Part shown: positions 11,201 through 17,544 of the stretch, in pieces
Position numbering within the stretch: position 1 is the first letter of the stretch
Layout of the letters: each line of letters begins with the position of its first letter
Source of the DNA: Maribacter aquimaris
Lineage (GTDB): Bacteria > Bacteroidota > Bacteroidia > Flavobacteriales > Flavobacteriaceae
Direction: 5' to 3'
DNA length: 64,000 nt
Assembly: GCF_014596745.1 (NCBI RefSeq)
Contig: NZ_JABTCF010000007.1
Location: forward strand, 1 to 64,000
Made by a program: the position numbers and the translations under genes
Notes under the pieces: model-generated
Told to the model about the DNA's origin: nothing
What the model saw: only the letters and a program-made list of their open reading frames with translations
Database searches by the model: none

Positions 11201-12064
11201 AGTATCACAAATGAAACAAATACCAGTTTTTCTACCGTAACTGTTTCCGGTACCGATTATTTAAGAATATCGGATTCCAATAGCGATTTAGATGTTCCTC
11301 TATCGGATTTAGCGCATAGCGGCACAACAGGTTCTATATTTTTCGCAGGATCGGACGGAAAACCAACAGAAAACAACTCACAACTATTTTGGGATGCCTC
11401 CGATAATAGATTAAGTATAGGTAATCCTTTATCAGGAACAAATAAACTAACGGTAAACGGAGCAACGCGAACCAGTGGCTTAAACAACTCCGATGGAACT
11501 GTTGGGCTACCATCATACAGGTTCTCGGATGATTCCGATACAGGAGTTTACAGTCCTGGAGCAGATAGAATTGGCTTCACTGTTGGTGGAACCGAGGCTT
11601 TGGAAATCAATGAAGCATCGGGTGAAACCAAAGTTACAGTGAACGAAACCTTGGAATTGGAAGGGGCCGTATTGGATAGTAACGATTCTGCAGGCACAAC
11701 GGGTCAAGTCCTCAGCTCCACGGCAACGGGCACAGAATGGGTAGACAGTTATAATCCCATTAAGGCAATTGGCAAAATCAGCTCTACCGGTACGGTTACC
11801 AAAGCAACTCCAGGTGTTTCCGTTACAAGAATAAGTAAGGGTTATTACCGGGTAACATTGCCAACGGGCTCAGTATCCGATGCAGACTATATCATTCAAT
11901 TGACCCAACCCGGTAGAGGCGGGGTCGGAAATGACGATCCAGGTATCTCCTACTCCAACCAAACCGCAACAAGTTTTGAGGTTATCATTGGGGACAATGA
12001 CAATGGGGGTACGGACAGAAGTCGATTTGATTCAGAATTTATGTTTACCATTTTAGATTTATAA
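2246..12064 (+). CDS. Giant 3272-residue Asp-rich modular repeat surface protein
   Basis: A signal peptide (residues 1-21, ending FALGQ) is followed by a short N-terminal module (about 40-90) with VYNIDT and a Tyr/Trp motif, also present in the 508-residue neighbour. Residues ~217-2513 are built from about 32 copies of a 47-residue module (GEWTSLNNIPADIADGDDDT) mixed with 22-residue modules (GSFNNLTDVPANLDTDSTDD). A 35-residue heptad-like repeat follows (about 2566-2680, units like TSEIGVNETDIA). Next come two copies of an ELSDLKLDASNILTL segment, a tail-fibre-like region (LFWDASDNRLSIG, RFSDDSDTGVYSPGADRIGF) and a C-terminal domain shared with the gene ending at 701. No T9SS sorting domain is seen; the sorting-domain gene two positions downstream may serve it. 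The Asp clusters could bind Ca2+. An adhesin or surface-fibre role is inference. Copy number may be affected by assembly. Confidence 0.8.
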   Translation: MNFKKITLLLLLFGAQFALGQVKIGEKPSVIDPSSIMELESTDKALVLTRLSTVQMQGITPLNGAMVYNIDTQCIHYYDGAQWNNLCNSGSTAGTSSATVIDNGNGTFTFNNGSGSPITFYGAEETPTTLINNFDGTFTYTNERGAHTTFSAGGGNPDITTDGSSGNIGIVGGNTITLNVDDADADAGNEIQDLQYTGGVISLSNDPDATVVDLSGFDTDATDDFDGEWTSLNNIPADIADGDDDTQLTNAQVATAVNTEFPNLDTDATDDFDGSFNNLTDVPANLDTDSTDDFNGEWTSLNNIPADIADGDDNTQLTEGEVATAVNNQFPNLDTDATDDFDGEWSSLNNIPADIADGDDDTQLTNAQVATAVNTEFPNLDTDATDDFDGSFNNLTDVPANLDTDSTDDFDGEWTSLNNIPADIADGDDDTQLTEGEVATAVNNQFPNLDTDATDDFDGEWSSLNNIPADIADGDDDTQLTNAQVATAVNTEFPNLDTDATDDFDGSFNNLTDVPANLDTDSTDDFDGEWTSLNNIPADIADGDDDTQLTEGEVATAVNNQFPNLDTDATDDFDGEWSSLNNIPADIADGDDDTQLTNAQVATAVNTEFPNLDTDATDDFDGSFNNLTDVPANLDTDSTDDFDGEWTSLNNIPADIADGDDDTTYTAGTGLDLTGTEFSVNDSEVNPEWGNITGVPANLDTDSTDDFDGEWTSLNNIPADIADGDDDTQLTNAQVATAVNTEFPNLDTDATDDFDGSFNNLTDVPANLDTDSTDDFDGEWSSLNNIPADIADGDDDTQLTNAQVATAVNTEFPNLDTDATDDFDGSFNNLTDVPANLDTDSTDDFDGEWTSLNNIPADIADGDDNTQLTEGEVATAVNNQFPNLDTDATDDFDGSFNNLTDVPANLDTDSTDDFSGDFNDLTNVPANLDTDSTDDFDGEWTSLNNIPADIADGDDDTQLTEGEVATAVNNQFPNLDTDATDDFDGSFNNLTDVPANLDTDSTDDFSGDFNDLTNVPANLDTDSTDDFDGEWSSLNNIPADIADGDDDTQLTNAQVATAVNTEFPNLDTDATDDFDGSFNNLTDVPANLDTDSTDDFDGEWTSLNNIPADIADGDDDTQLTEGEVATAVNNQFPNLDTDATDDFDGSFNNLTDVPANLDTDSTDDFDGEWSNLNNIPADIADGDDDTQLTNAQVATAVNTEFPNLDKDATDDFDGEWTSLNNIPADIADGDDNTQLTEAEVATAVNNQFPNLDTDATDDFDGSFNNLTDVPANLDTDSTDDFDGEWTSLANRPTGLDDGDDDTQLTEGEVATAVNNQFPNLDTDATDDFDGSFNNLTDVPANLDTDSTDDFDGEWSSLNNIPADIADGDDDTQLTEAEVATAVNNQFPNLDTDATDDFDGSFNNLTDVPANLDTDSTDDFSGSFNDLADVPVNLDTDSTDDFSGDFNDLTNVPANLDTDSTDDFNGEWSSLNNIPADIADGDDNTQLTEGEVATAVNNQFPNLDTDATDDFDGSFNNLTDVPANLDTDSTDDFDGEWSSLNNIPADIADGDDDTQLTNAQVATAVNTEFPNLDTDATDDFDGSFNNLTDVPANLDTDSTDDFDGEWTSLNNIPADIADGDDNTQLTEGEVATAVNNQFPNLDTDATDDFDGSFNNLTDVPANLDTDSTDDFSGDFNDLTNVPANLDTDSTDDFDGEWTSLANRPTGLDDGDDDTQLTNAQVATAVNTEFPNLDTDATDDFDGSFNNLTDVPANLDTDSTDDFDGEWTSINNIPADIADGDDDTQLTEAEVATAVNNQFPNLDTDATDDFDGSFNNLTDVPANLDTDSTDDFSGDFNDLTNVPANLDTDSTDDFDGEWTSLNNIPADIADGDDDTQLTNAQVATAVNTEFPNLDTDATDDFDGSFNNLTDVPANLDTDSTDDFDGEWSSLNNIPADIADGDDDTQLTNAQVATAVNTEFPNLDTDATDDFDGSFNNLTDVPANLDTDSTDDFDGEWTSLNNIPADIADGDDDTQLTEGEVATAVNNQFPNLDTDATDDFDGSFNNLTDVPANLDTDSTDDFSGDFNDLTNVPANLDTDSTDDFDGEWSSLNNIPADIADGDDNTQLTEGEVATAVNNQFPNLDTDATDDFDGSFNNLTDVPTNLDTDSTDDFDGEWTSLNNIPADIADGDDDTTYTAGTGVDLTGTEFSVNDSEVNPEWGNITGVPANLDTDSTDDFDGEWTSLNNIPADIADGDDDTQLTEAEVATAVNNQFPNLDTDATDDFDGSFNNLTDVPTNLDTDSTDDFDGEWTSLNNIPADIADGDDDTQLTEAEVATAVNNQFPNLDTDATDDFDGSFNNLTDVPANLDTDSTDDFDGEWTSLNNIPADIADGDDDTQLTNAQVATAVNTEFPNLDTDATDDFDGSFNNLTDVPANLDTDSTDDFSGDFNDLTNVPTNLDTDSTDDFDGEWTSLNNIPADIADGDDDTQLTEAEVATAVNTEFPNLDTDATDDFSGDYNDLINAPANLDNDATNEFNTGVSFDGTNLTVTDLGGDKSVNIGGLAYDDTALQAEVDQNTTNISSNDTDIANNTSKITTNTSEIGVNETNIATNKAAITSNDSDIANNTSKITTNTSEIGVNKTDIATNKAAITSNDSDIANNTAAITTNTSEIGVNETDIAANKAAITSNDSDIANNAAAITAHNTADGDLSATNELSDLKLDASNILTLTNPATGSNQVDLSGFVSSDNQYPDKFALNGTFLELSLIRDGLSDRTVNLDGTFATDAQVSTQISTAITASETLDKDQVIGNESVTALSFDGTTLTLEQDGASNKSVNLSSVSSDNQYPDKFALNGTFLELSLIRDGLSDRTVNLDGTFATDAQVSTAIAASEALDNDKSATNELSDLKLDASNILTLTNPATGTNQVDLSGLVSSDDQQVELFAFNGSTFELLLGIENDATTRVANLSSLHADGTETKIVAGDSNILVTGDGSSTSPYGIFNNFTEVDGSITNETNTSFSTVTVSGTDYLRISDSNSDLDVPLSDLAHSGTTGSIFFAGSDGKPTENNSQLFWDASDNRLSIGNPLSGTNKLTVNGATRTSGLNNSDGTVGLPSYRFSDDSDTGVYSPGADRIGFTVGGTEALEINEASGETKVTVNETLELEGAVLDSNDSAGTTGQVLSSTATGTEWVDSYNPIKAIGKISSTGTVTKATPGVSVTRISKGYYRVTLPTGSVSDADYIIQLTQPGRGGVGNDDPGISYSNQTATSFEVIIGDNDNGGTDRSRFDSEFMFTILDL
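2894..9784 (+). repeat. 6.9-kb coding array of 141-nt and 66-nt modules
   Basis: The array is entirely in frame. Unit A (47 codons) carries the EW, IPADIADGDD and QLT motifs. Units B (22 codons) carry SFNNLTDVPA or DFNDLTNVPA. Two units use RPTGLDDGDD in place of IPADIADGDD. Two others, at about 4229 and 8753, continue into TYTAGTGxDLTGTEF and EWGNITG. Order A-B-A gives a 348-nt higher-order repeat: the stretch 3191-3579 reads as identical to 3539-3927. Longer-range copies lie at offsets of 2268, 3435 and 4524 nt, all multiples of three. Confidence 0.9.
9941..10290 (+). repeat. 105-nt in-frame repeat, heptad-like
   Basis: The marker gcaaacaa recurs at 9941, 10046, 10151 and 10256, exactly 105 nt (35 codons) apart. 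The encoded units alternate Ile and Asn/Thr in a pattern like the coiled-coil stalks of trimeric adhesins and tail fibres. Confidence 0.8.
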
Positions 12065-12071
12065 TAAGAAT

Positions 12072-13598
12072 ATGAAAAAACAATTTCTACTTTTTACCTT
12101 ACTTCTCATAACCGGTTTTTCCTATGGGCAGATTGAAAGCGGTCTTTTATTCGGTCTTACCAAAGGGACAACTGCCGAGATCAATGCCATTTCCGGAATG
12201 GAAGAAGGGCAAATGCTTTATAATACGGATACCCATGAAATATACGTTTATACTGGTTCCTCATGGGTAAAAACAGCAAACTCCAATTGGCTTCAAAATG
12301 GAAACACCTCATCCTCAGGTTCTTTTCTCGGTACAACGAATGATGTGGGGATGGATATAAAATCCAACAATATTAGCCTACTGCAATTCGGCAGAAGACA
12401 AACCTTGGGCCTTACCCAATCGTATCCGGATTACAATGACAATGACCAATACCTGACCTACGTTAAAGGGAACAACGGAACCTCAGCCTTACAATTTCAG
12501 GCAGATGCCGCCGATTTTTACAAACCCATGTTCTTTACCGACTCTAATGGTAACTTCAGGTTAAAAGGAAGTGCGGCAAGTACTGATTTTTTCGAACTTG
12601 GTTCCGCTGGTGTTTCCAATGCAGGGATCATGGAATTTATAATTGGGGATGATGGAGCAGAGCCCTTTATCTTCAAACGTTATGATTATAGGGACCAACT
12701 GACCAAGGAACTATTTAGGATCCAAGGAAGTGCGGACAGTCAGAATGCCTTACCCAGGGTAGGCATCAATACGGGGCAATTGGCCAATTCAACCTTGGAA
12801 GTCAATGGATCGGTCGCAACGGCCATTACCTCCCCGAGCTCAAGTTTAACCTTGGATGAAACACACCATACGCTTATCATTACTTCAAACAGCAGTGTTA
12901 CGCTCCCCGCAGCCAATTCCTGCGAGGGTAGAACCTATATTATCAAAAACACCTATGGTAGTGCTGTTAGCATCTCGAATTACCTGGACAATACCGGAAC
13001 CAACGCGAACAAGATCCCATCAAATTCCGCCATACAAATACAAAGTGATGGTAGTTCATGGCATTCGATTTCAGGTTCTGACACAAGCGCATCAGCTTCA
13101 ACAATGGTCTCTACCGATGCCGACAATATTATTACGGTCGGAACCGATGGAGGGGCTTATTTGAAAATAAATCAAGGAGCAAGATGGACAAACACCGATA
13201 CTTCAACTAATTTAAATAACGATAATACTTTAGTGCCTATTTTTGGCAATGAAGATTATAATGATGACAACAATTTATATCAAGTAACTGGCAATGAATT
13301 AATGGTGAAGGAGGCCGGTAGGTATGATATTAGATCCAATCTTGCCCTTTACGCGGTTAAAGATAAAACAAGCGTAACTTTTAGAATAGAAATTAATGGA
13401 TCGCCGGTAGGTGCCGTCGGGGCAACAGGTTTTCTAAAAGAAAGTAATAAGTTATTACCATCTATTGCTATTAATGAAATATTACAATTAAATACCAATG
13501 ATGTTATCACCATCAATGCAGATAGAGTAGGAAAAAGTGGGAATGTTTATTTATCCGGAACTGGTACTTCCAACTTCATAATCAACAAAATAAAGTAA
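12072..13598 (+). CDS. Secreted fibre-like protein with possible C1q/TNF-like C-terminus
   Basis: This 508-residue protein has a signal peptide (MKKQFLLFTLLLITGFSYGQ). Residues ~35-67 repeat the N-terminal module of the giant neighbour (MLYNTDTHEIYVYTGSSW against MVYNIDT and YYDGAQW). The middle holds a segment common in bacterial fibre proteins (about 255-335: a TLPAANSCEGRTYIIKN strand followed by IQIQSDGSSWHSI). The last ~150 residues, with GRYDIRSNLAL and VTFRIEINGSPVG, look like the jelly roll of C1q/TNF-type trimeric heads; that is a fold guess from strand pattern only. There is no T9SS sorting domain. The gene lies 7 bases after the giant gene and 4 bases before the sorting-domain gene, so the three form one operon. 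An extracellular role is likely, the exact function unknown. Confidence 0.75.
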   Translation: MKKQFLLFTLLLITGFSYGQIESGLLFGLTKGTTAEINAISGMEEGQMLYNTDTHEIYVYTGSSWVKTANSNWLQNGNTSSSGSFLGTTNDVGMDIKSNNISLLQFGRRQTLGLTQSYPDYNDNDQYLTYVKGNNGTSALQFQADAADFYKPMFFTDSNGNFRLKGSAASTDFFELGSAGVSNAGIMEFIIGDDGAEPFIFKRYDYRDQLTKELFRIQGSADSQNALPRVGINTGQLANSTLEVNGSVATAITSPSSSLTLDETHHTLIITSNSSVTLPAANSCEGRTYIIKNTYGSAVSISNYLDNTGTNANKIPSNSAIQIQSDGSSWHSISGSDTSASASTMVSTDADNIITVGTDGGAYLKINQGARWTNTDTSTNLNNDNTLVPIFGNEDYNDDNNLYQVTGNELMVKEAGRYDIRSNLALYAVKDKTSVTFRIEINGSPVGAVGATGFLKESNKLLPSIAINEILQLNTNDVITINADRVGKSGNVYLSGTGTSNFIINKIK

Positions 13599-13602
13599 GT
13601 AC

Positions 13603-14766
13603 ATGAGAATTTCGGTATTTATAGTATTATTTTTTTCTTTACATGCTATTATTGGCCAAGATGCCGTGCATAACTATGGTTCCATGCAAATACATGGTTC
13701 AACCATGGTCGGTTTTCATATGGATCTGATCAATGACGGCGACTTTGACCAAAATTCAGGGTTGGTAGGTTTTTATGGTTTTGACAAATCGATTATCGTT
13801 TCCGGTAGTCGTATTCCGGTATTCTACGATGCCGAAATCGCCGTGGACAACGGTTTGTATTTAAACACCCAAATAGATGTGACCAACAATGTAAACTTGG
13901 TCGTTGGTGACGTTATCACCCCAAGGATCAACGCCGATGTATTTACCAATTTCATGGAAAATGCCTTCTATGTGGGTGAGAATGACGTATCCCTAATCGA
14001 TGGATATGCCGCCTTTACCAATAAAGACAGCTTTACCTTTCCCGTGGGAGATGCTGAAAGACTCAGGCCTTTAAGCATCACTTCCGATGAAGTCGATCCA
14101 CTCGTTAAATGTGCCTATTTTTTTGAAGATCCCAATTCCCCTTCCGTTTTTGCAAAGAGTTTTGAAACCGAGAAAATTGCCTCCGAGTATATGTCGGTAA
14201 GCGATAAGGAATATTGGCATTTGGAAGGCGAGGTATTGACCACCGTAACCCTAACCTGGGATGAATATAGCAATATTGGTTCCTTGGCAGAATTTCTTGG
14301 TGACCTTAAGGTTGTGGGCTGGAGCAAAGAACAGGACGAATGGGTAAACCTGGGAAACACCAATGTTGAAGGAGGCCTTGTACGGGGATCGGTCACCTCC
14401 GAACCTTTCCTACCCAATGACTATGAAATATTGACCTTGGGCGGTAATGCGGACATCGTGGAAAAATTTGACACCGTTGAACTTGATAATTATTATATGA
14501 CCCCGAACGGGGATGGTAAAAACGATTATTTGGTCCTTGATGGGCTTGAGGTTTCACCCAACAATTCCTTACAGATATTCAATAGATACGGAGTACTGGT
14601 CTATTCCAAGGAAGACTACAACAATGAGTTCAATGGTACTTCGAATAGAGCATCGGTAATTTCCCGTGATAAAGGATTGGCCACGGGTATTTATTTCTAT
14701 ATCATTACCATGCATGATCTAAAACAGCGCCACCAAGGATATCTATATCTTTCCCTGAAACAATAA
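13603..14766 (+). CDS. T9SS type B sorting domain protein (cassette 2)
   Basis: This 387-residue protein is a paralogue of the one at 705-1856 across its whole length. It has a signal peptide (ending HAIIGQ), a ~270-residue middle region with the shared motifs GFHMDLIND, NAFYVGEND, LVKCAYFFE and VVGWSKEQ, and a C-terminal type B sorting domain of about 90 residues (TPNGDGKNDYL, IFNRYGVLVYS, YFYIITMHD, GYLYL). It is the third gene of the cassette 2 operon and its only member with a visible outer-membrane export signal. The repeated pairing of this family with fibre genes suggests it anchors or escorts them; that is inference. The middle region contains one conserved Cys (in KCAYFF) in both paralogues. 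Confidence 0.85.
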   Translation: MRISVFIVLFFSLHAIIGQDAVHNYGSMQIHGSTMVGFHMDLINDGDFDQNSGLVGFYGFDKSIIVSGSRIPVFYDAEIAVDNGLYLNTQIDVTNNVNLVVGDVITPRINADVFTNFMENAFYVGENDVSLIDGYAAFTNKDSFTFPVGDAERLRPLSITSDEVDPLVKCAYFFEDPNSPSVFAKSFETEKIASEYMSVSDKEYWHLEGEVLTTVTLTWDEYSNIGSLAEFLGDLKVVGWSKEQDEWVNLGNTNVEGGLVRGSVTSEPFLPNDYEILTLGGNADIVEKFDTVELDNYYMTPNGDGKNDYLVLDGLEVSPNNSLQIFNRYGVLVYSKEDYNNEFNGTSNRASVISRDKGLATGIYFYIITMHDLKQRHQGYLYLSLKQ

Positions 14767-14994
14767 TCATACATTGACAAAGATCGAATAAATGCCTACA
14801 TCAAGGTGGGGTTTTGGAAGAACACCTACGATTTGTTTAATTTTAGGGCATTGAAAATCACCGGTATACTTAAAAAATAAAAAAGGTCTAGCCTTTTAAA
14901 ACATCAAATCGTGATAAATTACGTTATAGGTATAGAATGGCAACATATTTGCAAATAGCCTTTCAAAAAACACCTTGGATTAAATCAAAAAAGC

Positions 14995-15735
14995 ATGAAA
15001 AGAAGATCATTCATAAAAAAAAGTAGCGTTTCTGGATTGGCCTTGGCCTTGGCACCATCACTAATGGTTGCCAAAGACCGTGAATTCGAATTTTCAGTAT
15101 TGGAATTAATGGGAAAAGCGGATATAGAACTCTTTGGTAAAGGAATAAACCTTAGAAAGGAAGCCCATGACTCCTTTTTGGCCATGAAAAAAGCTGCTTA
15201 CAGTGATGGAATAGATTTGAAAATAGTTTCCAGCTATCGCAGTTTCGATCGTCAGGAATTGATATGGGAGCGAAAATATATCAAGTACACTGAAGATCAA
15301 GGTATGAATCCGCTCGATGCCATTGAAAAGATCATAACGTATTCGACCATTCCCGGTACCAGTAGGCATCATTGGGGGACAGACATCGATGTTATTGATG
15401 GATACCGAAAGACCAATGGTGATGTCTTGGTTCCCGAAAAATTTGAAGCCGGTGGGCCTTTTGAGGATTTTAAAAAGTGGATGGATGGGAACTCCGAAAA
15501 ATTTGATTTCCATTTGGTATATACCAAGGACCCCAAACGCAGAGGGTTTAAATACGAACCATGGCATTACAGTTACGCGCCCATTTCCATACCCATGCTA
15601 ACGGCTTACCGTAGGTTGAATTTAGTTCAATTAATGCGTGATGAGACGTACTATGGCAGTGAGCATTTCACCTCCCGTTTCATCAAAAATTACTTCCAAA
15701 ATAATATTTTGGACATAAATACCGCACTTCTTTAG
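14995..15735 (+). CDS. D-alanyl-D-alanine carboxypeptidase family protein (M15B, VanY-like)
   Basis: The 246-residue protein carries the M15 zinc-peptidase pattern: SSYRSFDRQ near residue 75, the SRHHWGTDIDV zinc motif near residue 122 (His and Asp ligands), and EPWHYSY near residue 185 (third His ligand). The family trims peptidoglycan stem peptides in the periplasm. The N-terminus MKRRSFIKKSSVSGLALALA has twin arginines and a hydrophobic stretch, consistent with Tat export or a related signal. The gene stands alone with a 228-base leader gap in which I see no clear promoter. The family is well supported; the exact bond cut (D,D or L,D) cannot be told from sequence. Confidence 0.85.
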   Translation: MKRRSFIKKSSVSGLALALAPSLMVAKDREFEFSVLELMGKADIELFGKGINLRKEAHDSFLAMKKAAYSDGIDLKIVSSYRSFDRQELIWERKYIKYTEDQGMNPLDAIEKIITYSTIPGTSRHHWGTDIDVIDGYRKTNGDVLVPEKFEAGGPFEDFKKWMDGNSEKFDFHLVYTKDPKRRGFKYEPWHYSYAPISIPMLTAYRRLNLVQLMRDETYYGSEHFTSRFIKNYFQNNILDINTALL

Positions 15736-15774
15736 GTTTTTTATATATTGGGCCAACACTGAACACTACTAACC

Positions 15775-16536
15775 ATGAGAAGAGGCAGTTGGAAAATCAG
15801 GATATTCATCGGCTTGGCCATTGTGGCTTTTGCCTTTATCCAGAGATGCAGCAATAAGGAAGAAAACCCATATACCGGCAGGGAACAGACCATCAACATG
15901 ACCTCTGAGCAGGAAATCGCCATTGGCGTGCAAAGTGCTCCTGAAATAGCCCAACAACACGGTGGACTATATCCTGATGAGCGCCTACAGTCCTTTGTGG
16001 ATTTTGTAGGTGAAAAATTAGTCGATAACAGCATCGCCCGGGAAACCCCTTATGAATATGATTTCCACTTATTGGCAGATGATCAAACCATAAATGCCTT
16101 CGCCCTACCCGGTGGTCAGGTCTTTATTACCTATGCCCTATTTTCACAACTGAACGAAGCTCAATTGGCGGGTGTCCTTGGTCATGAAATAGGACATGTC
16201 ATCGGCAGGCATTCCGCAGAGCGCATTGCGGAGAGCAGTTTTTGGCAAACCATTACCATGGGAGCCTCGGTGGGTGCGGATGCAGGTAATATCGTTGGCA
16301 GTATAGGACAGAATACCCTATTGAAAAATGGCCGTGGCGATGAGCTTGAAAGTGATGAACTTGGCGTTCTTTTCATGATAAATGCCGGCTATGACCCGAT
16401 GGAAATGATCGAGGTCATGAAAATTTTAAAAGCAGCTGCAGGCCCCAATCGTGTGCCTGAATTCCAAAGCTCCCACCCTGACCCTGAAAACCGTATAGAA
16501 AAAATACGGGAGGCCATAACCAAATATGGCGGATAG
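15775..16536 (+). CDS. M48 family metalloprotease
   Basis: The 253-residue protein has the zinc motif HEIGHVIGRH (His, Glu and His ligands) and the downstream Glu in ELESDELGV that completes an M48 (Ste24/HtpX-type) site. The N-terminus has one hydrophobic segment followed by RCSNKEENPYTG. The Cys sits where a lipobox would, but the preceding residues (FIQR) are not canonical, so lipoprotein status is uncertain. The family contains periplasmic quality-control proteases of the BepA/LoiP kind. It lies 39 bases after the carboxypeptidase gene and may be cotranscribed. Confidence 0.87.
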   Translation: MRRGSWKIRIFIGLAIVAFAFIQRCSNKEENPYTGREQTINMTSEQEIAIGVQSAPEIAQQHGGLYPDERLQSFVDFVGEKLVDNSIARETPYEYDFHLLADDQTINAFALPGGQVFITYALFSQLNEAQLAGVLGHEIGHVIGRHSAERIAESSFWQTITMGASVGADAGNIVGSIGQNTLLKNGRGDELESDELGVLFMINAGYDPMEMIEVMKILKAAAGPNRVPEFQSSHPDPENRIEKIREAITKYGG

Positions 16537-16562
16537 TCTTTTCCAAAATTAACATTATCCTG

Positions 16563-16592
16563 TTTGATTTACGCTTTATTTTAGTATCTTTG
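16563..16592 (+). promoter_or_regulatory. Promoter of the 55-residue membrane protein gene
   Basis: TTTG at 16563-16566 and TATCTTTG at 16585-16592 are separated by 18 bases. This is a full match to the Bacteroidota -33/-7 promoter, with a leader of about 70 bases before the ATG at 16669. Confidence 0.65.
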
Positions 16593-16668
16593 GTTTTCCC
16601 ATAAATCTTTATATCGCCTCAGATTTAACCCTTATAGCTTTGATTTATTATCACTTAAGCAAAACTAT

Positions 16669-16836
16669 ATGGGAACACTATTACATTTTAAGAACATTTA
16701 CACCGAAGCTTTTGAGAATTGCAAACCTGATTTTGTAGTATTACTCCTAAAAGCGTATTTCATTTTCTGCGTTTTAATGTTGACTATGGCTTTCTATGCT
16801 TTTATCTATAGGGTAGCTACAGGTTTCGATTTTTAA
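16669..16836 (+). CDS. Small membrane protein, 55 residues (DUF6747-like)
   Basis: The ORF runs from ATG 16669 to TAA 16836. It encodes a soluble N-terminus (MGTLLHFKNIYTEAFENC) and then one hydrophobic helix (about 23-45) ending in YAFIYRVATGFDF. The pattern, with its C-terminal YAF-x-YR-x-x-TGF motif, matches what I remember of the small flavobacterial DUF6747 family; I could not verify this. Support for a real gene comes from the perfect upstream promoter (16563-16592) and a strong terminator 45 bases downstream (16882-16917). These make it a single-gene transcription unit. The function is unknown. Confidence 0.7.
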   Translation: MGTLLHFKNIYTEAFENCKPDFVVLLLKAYFIFCVLMLTMAFYAFIYRVATGFDF

Positions 16837-16881
16837 ACTTCGAAGATTCACTCTTTTACTTGAACACTATTTGAAGTGAAT

Positions 16882-16917
16882 AAAAAAACCATCCCGCCTG
16901 GCGGGATGGTTTTTTTT
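16882..16917. terminator. Bidirectional intrinsic terminator
   Basis: The hairpin ACCATCCCGC / GCGGGATGGT has a 3-base loop, with an A-tract before and a T-tract after. It can serve the plus-strand small gene (ends 16836) and the minus-strand ankyrin gene (ends 16935). Confidence 0.85.
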
Positions 16918-16934
16918 ATAGGATAAACGATTCC

Positions 16935-17330
16935 TCAACTTTGCATTTCGGCATTGAGCACCTCCAAGGCCTCCTTGGCATTGGAAAATTGTGCTATTTG
17001 GGTAATGGTATGCCCTTTATTGCTTTTGATGCTCAAATCCGCCTTATTGGCAATCAAAAGTCTCAATATCCCAACCTTGTTATAGCGGGCAGCGAACATA
17101 GCCGGGGTCATACCCAATGATTTTTGGTTAACATCCTCCCCCATTGCAATTAACTTTTTCACTAGGTCCAGATCCCCTTTCATAATAGCCTTACAAAAAG
17201 AATTGATTTCGGAATTTTTAACCGAAATAAGGTGCACATTCGAATTCCGATTTGTGTTATGATGGTTTGCCATCATAGCAGGAGCCGCGAGCATAAAAGC
17301 AGCGGCAGCAATTAAAATTGTTTTTCTCAT
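16935..17330 (-). CDS. Secreted small ankyrin-repeat protein
   Basis: The 131-residue protein has a signal peptide (MRKTILIAAAAFMLAAPAMMA), a short linker, and two to three ankyrin repeats from about residue 45. These show GDLDLVKKLIAMGEDVNQ and then GMTPAMFAARYNKVGILRLL and NKADLSIKSNKGHT. Ankyrin repeats bind proteins; the partner is unknown and no catalytic motif is present. The export signal places it in the periplasm or outside. It is a stand-alone minus-strand gene facing the 55-residue membrane protein gene across a shared terminator. Confidence 0.8.
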   Translation of the reverse strand: MRKTILIAAAAFMLAAPAMMANHHNTNRNSNVHLISVKNSEINSFCKAIMKGDLDLVKKLIAMGEDVNQKSLGMTPAMFAARYNKVGILRLLIANKADLSIKSNKGHTITQIAQFSNAKEALEVLNAEMQS

Positions 17331-17544
17331 GATGATTGTTTTTTTTACCGGGTAGTCCCCAGTAACGATTGATGATTAATTTATATTACTATTAAAGAGA
17401 CCCACAATGATGAAAATTGTTTCAGCTTCAACTGTTAAATAACGAAATTTTAACATTTTGATTATTGATGACCACACGAACATCATCGGTGTACAATGTT
17501 AAAAAAAGCCCCTGAAATAACTAGTTAAACTTATTGGAACGCCG

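Noticed and set aside
11300-13598. Prophage tail-fibre genes
   Set aside because: Tail-fibre-like motifs occur, but both proteins have signal peptides and no phage structural, lysis or integrase gene is nearby.
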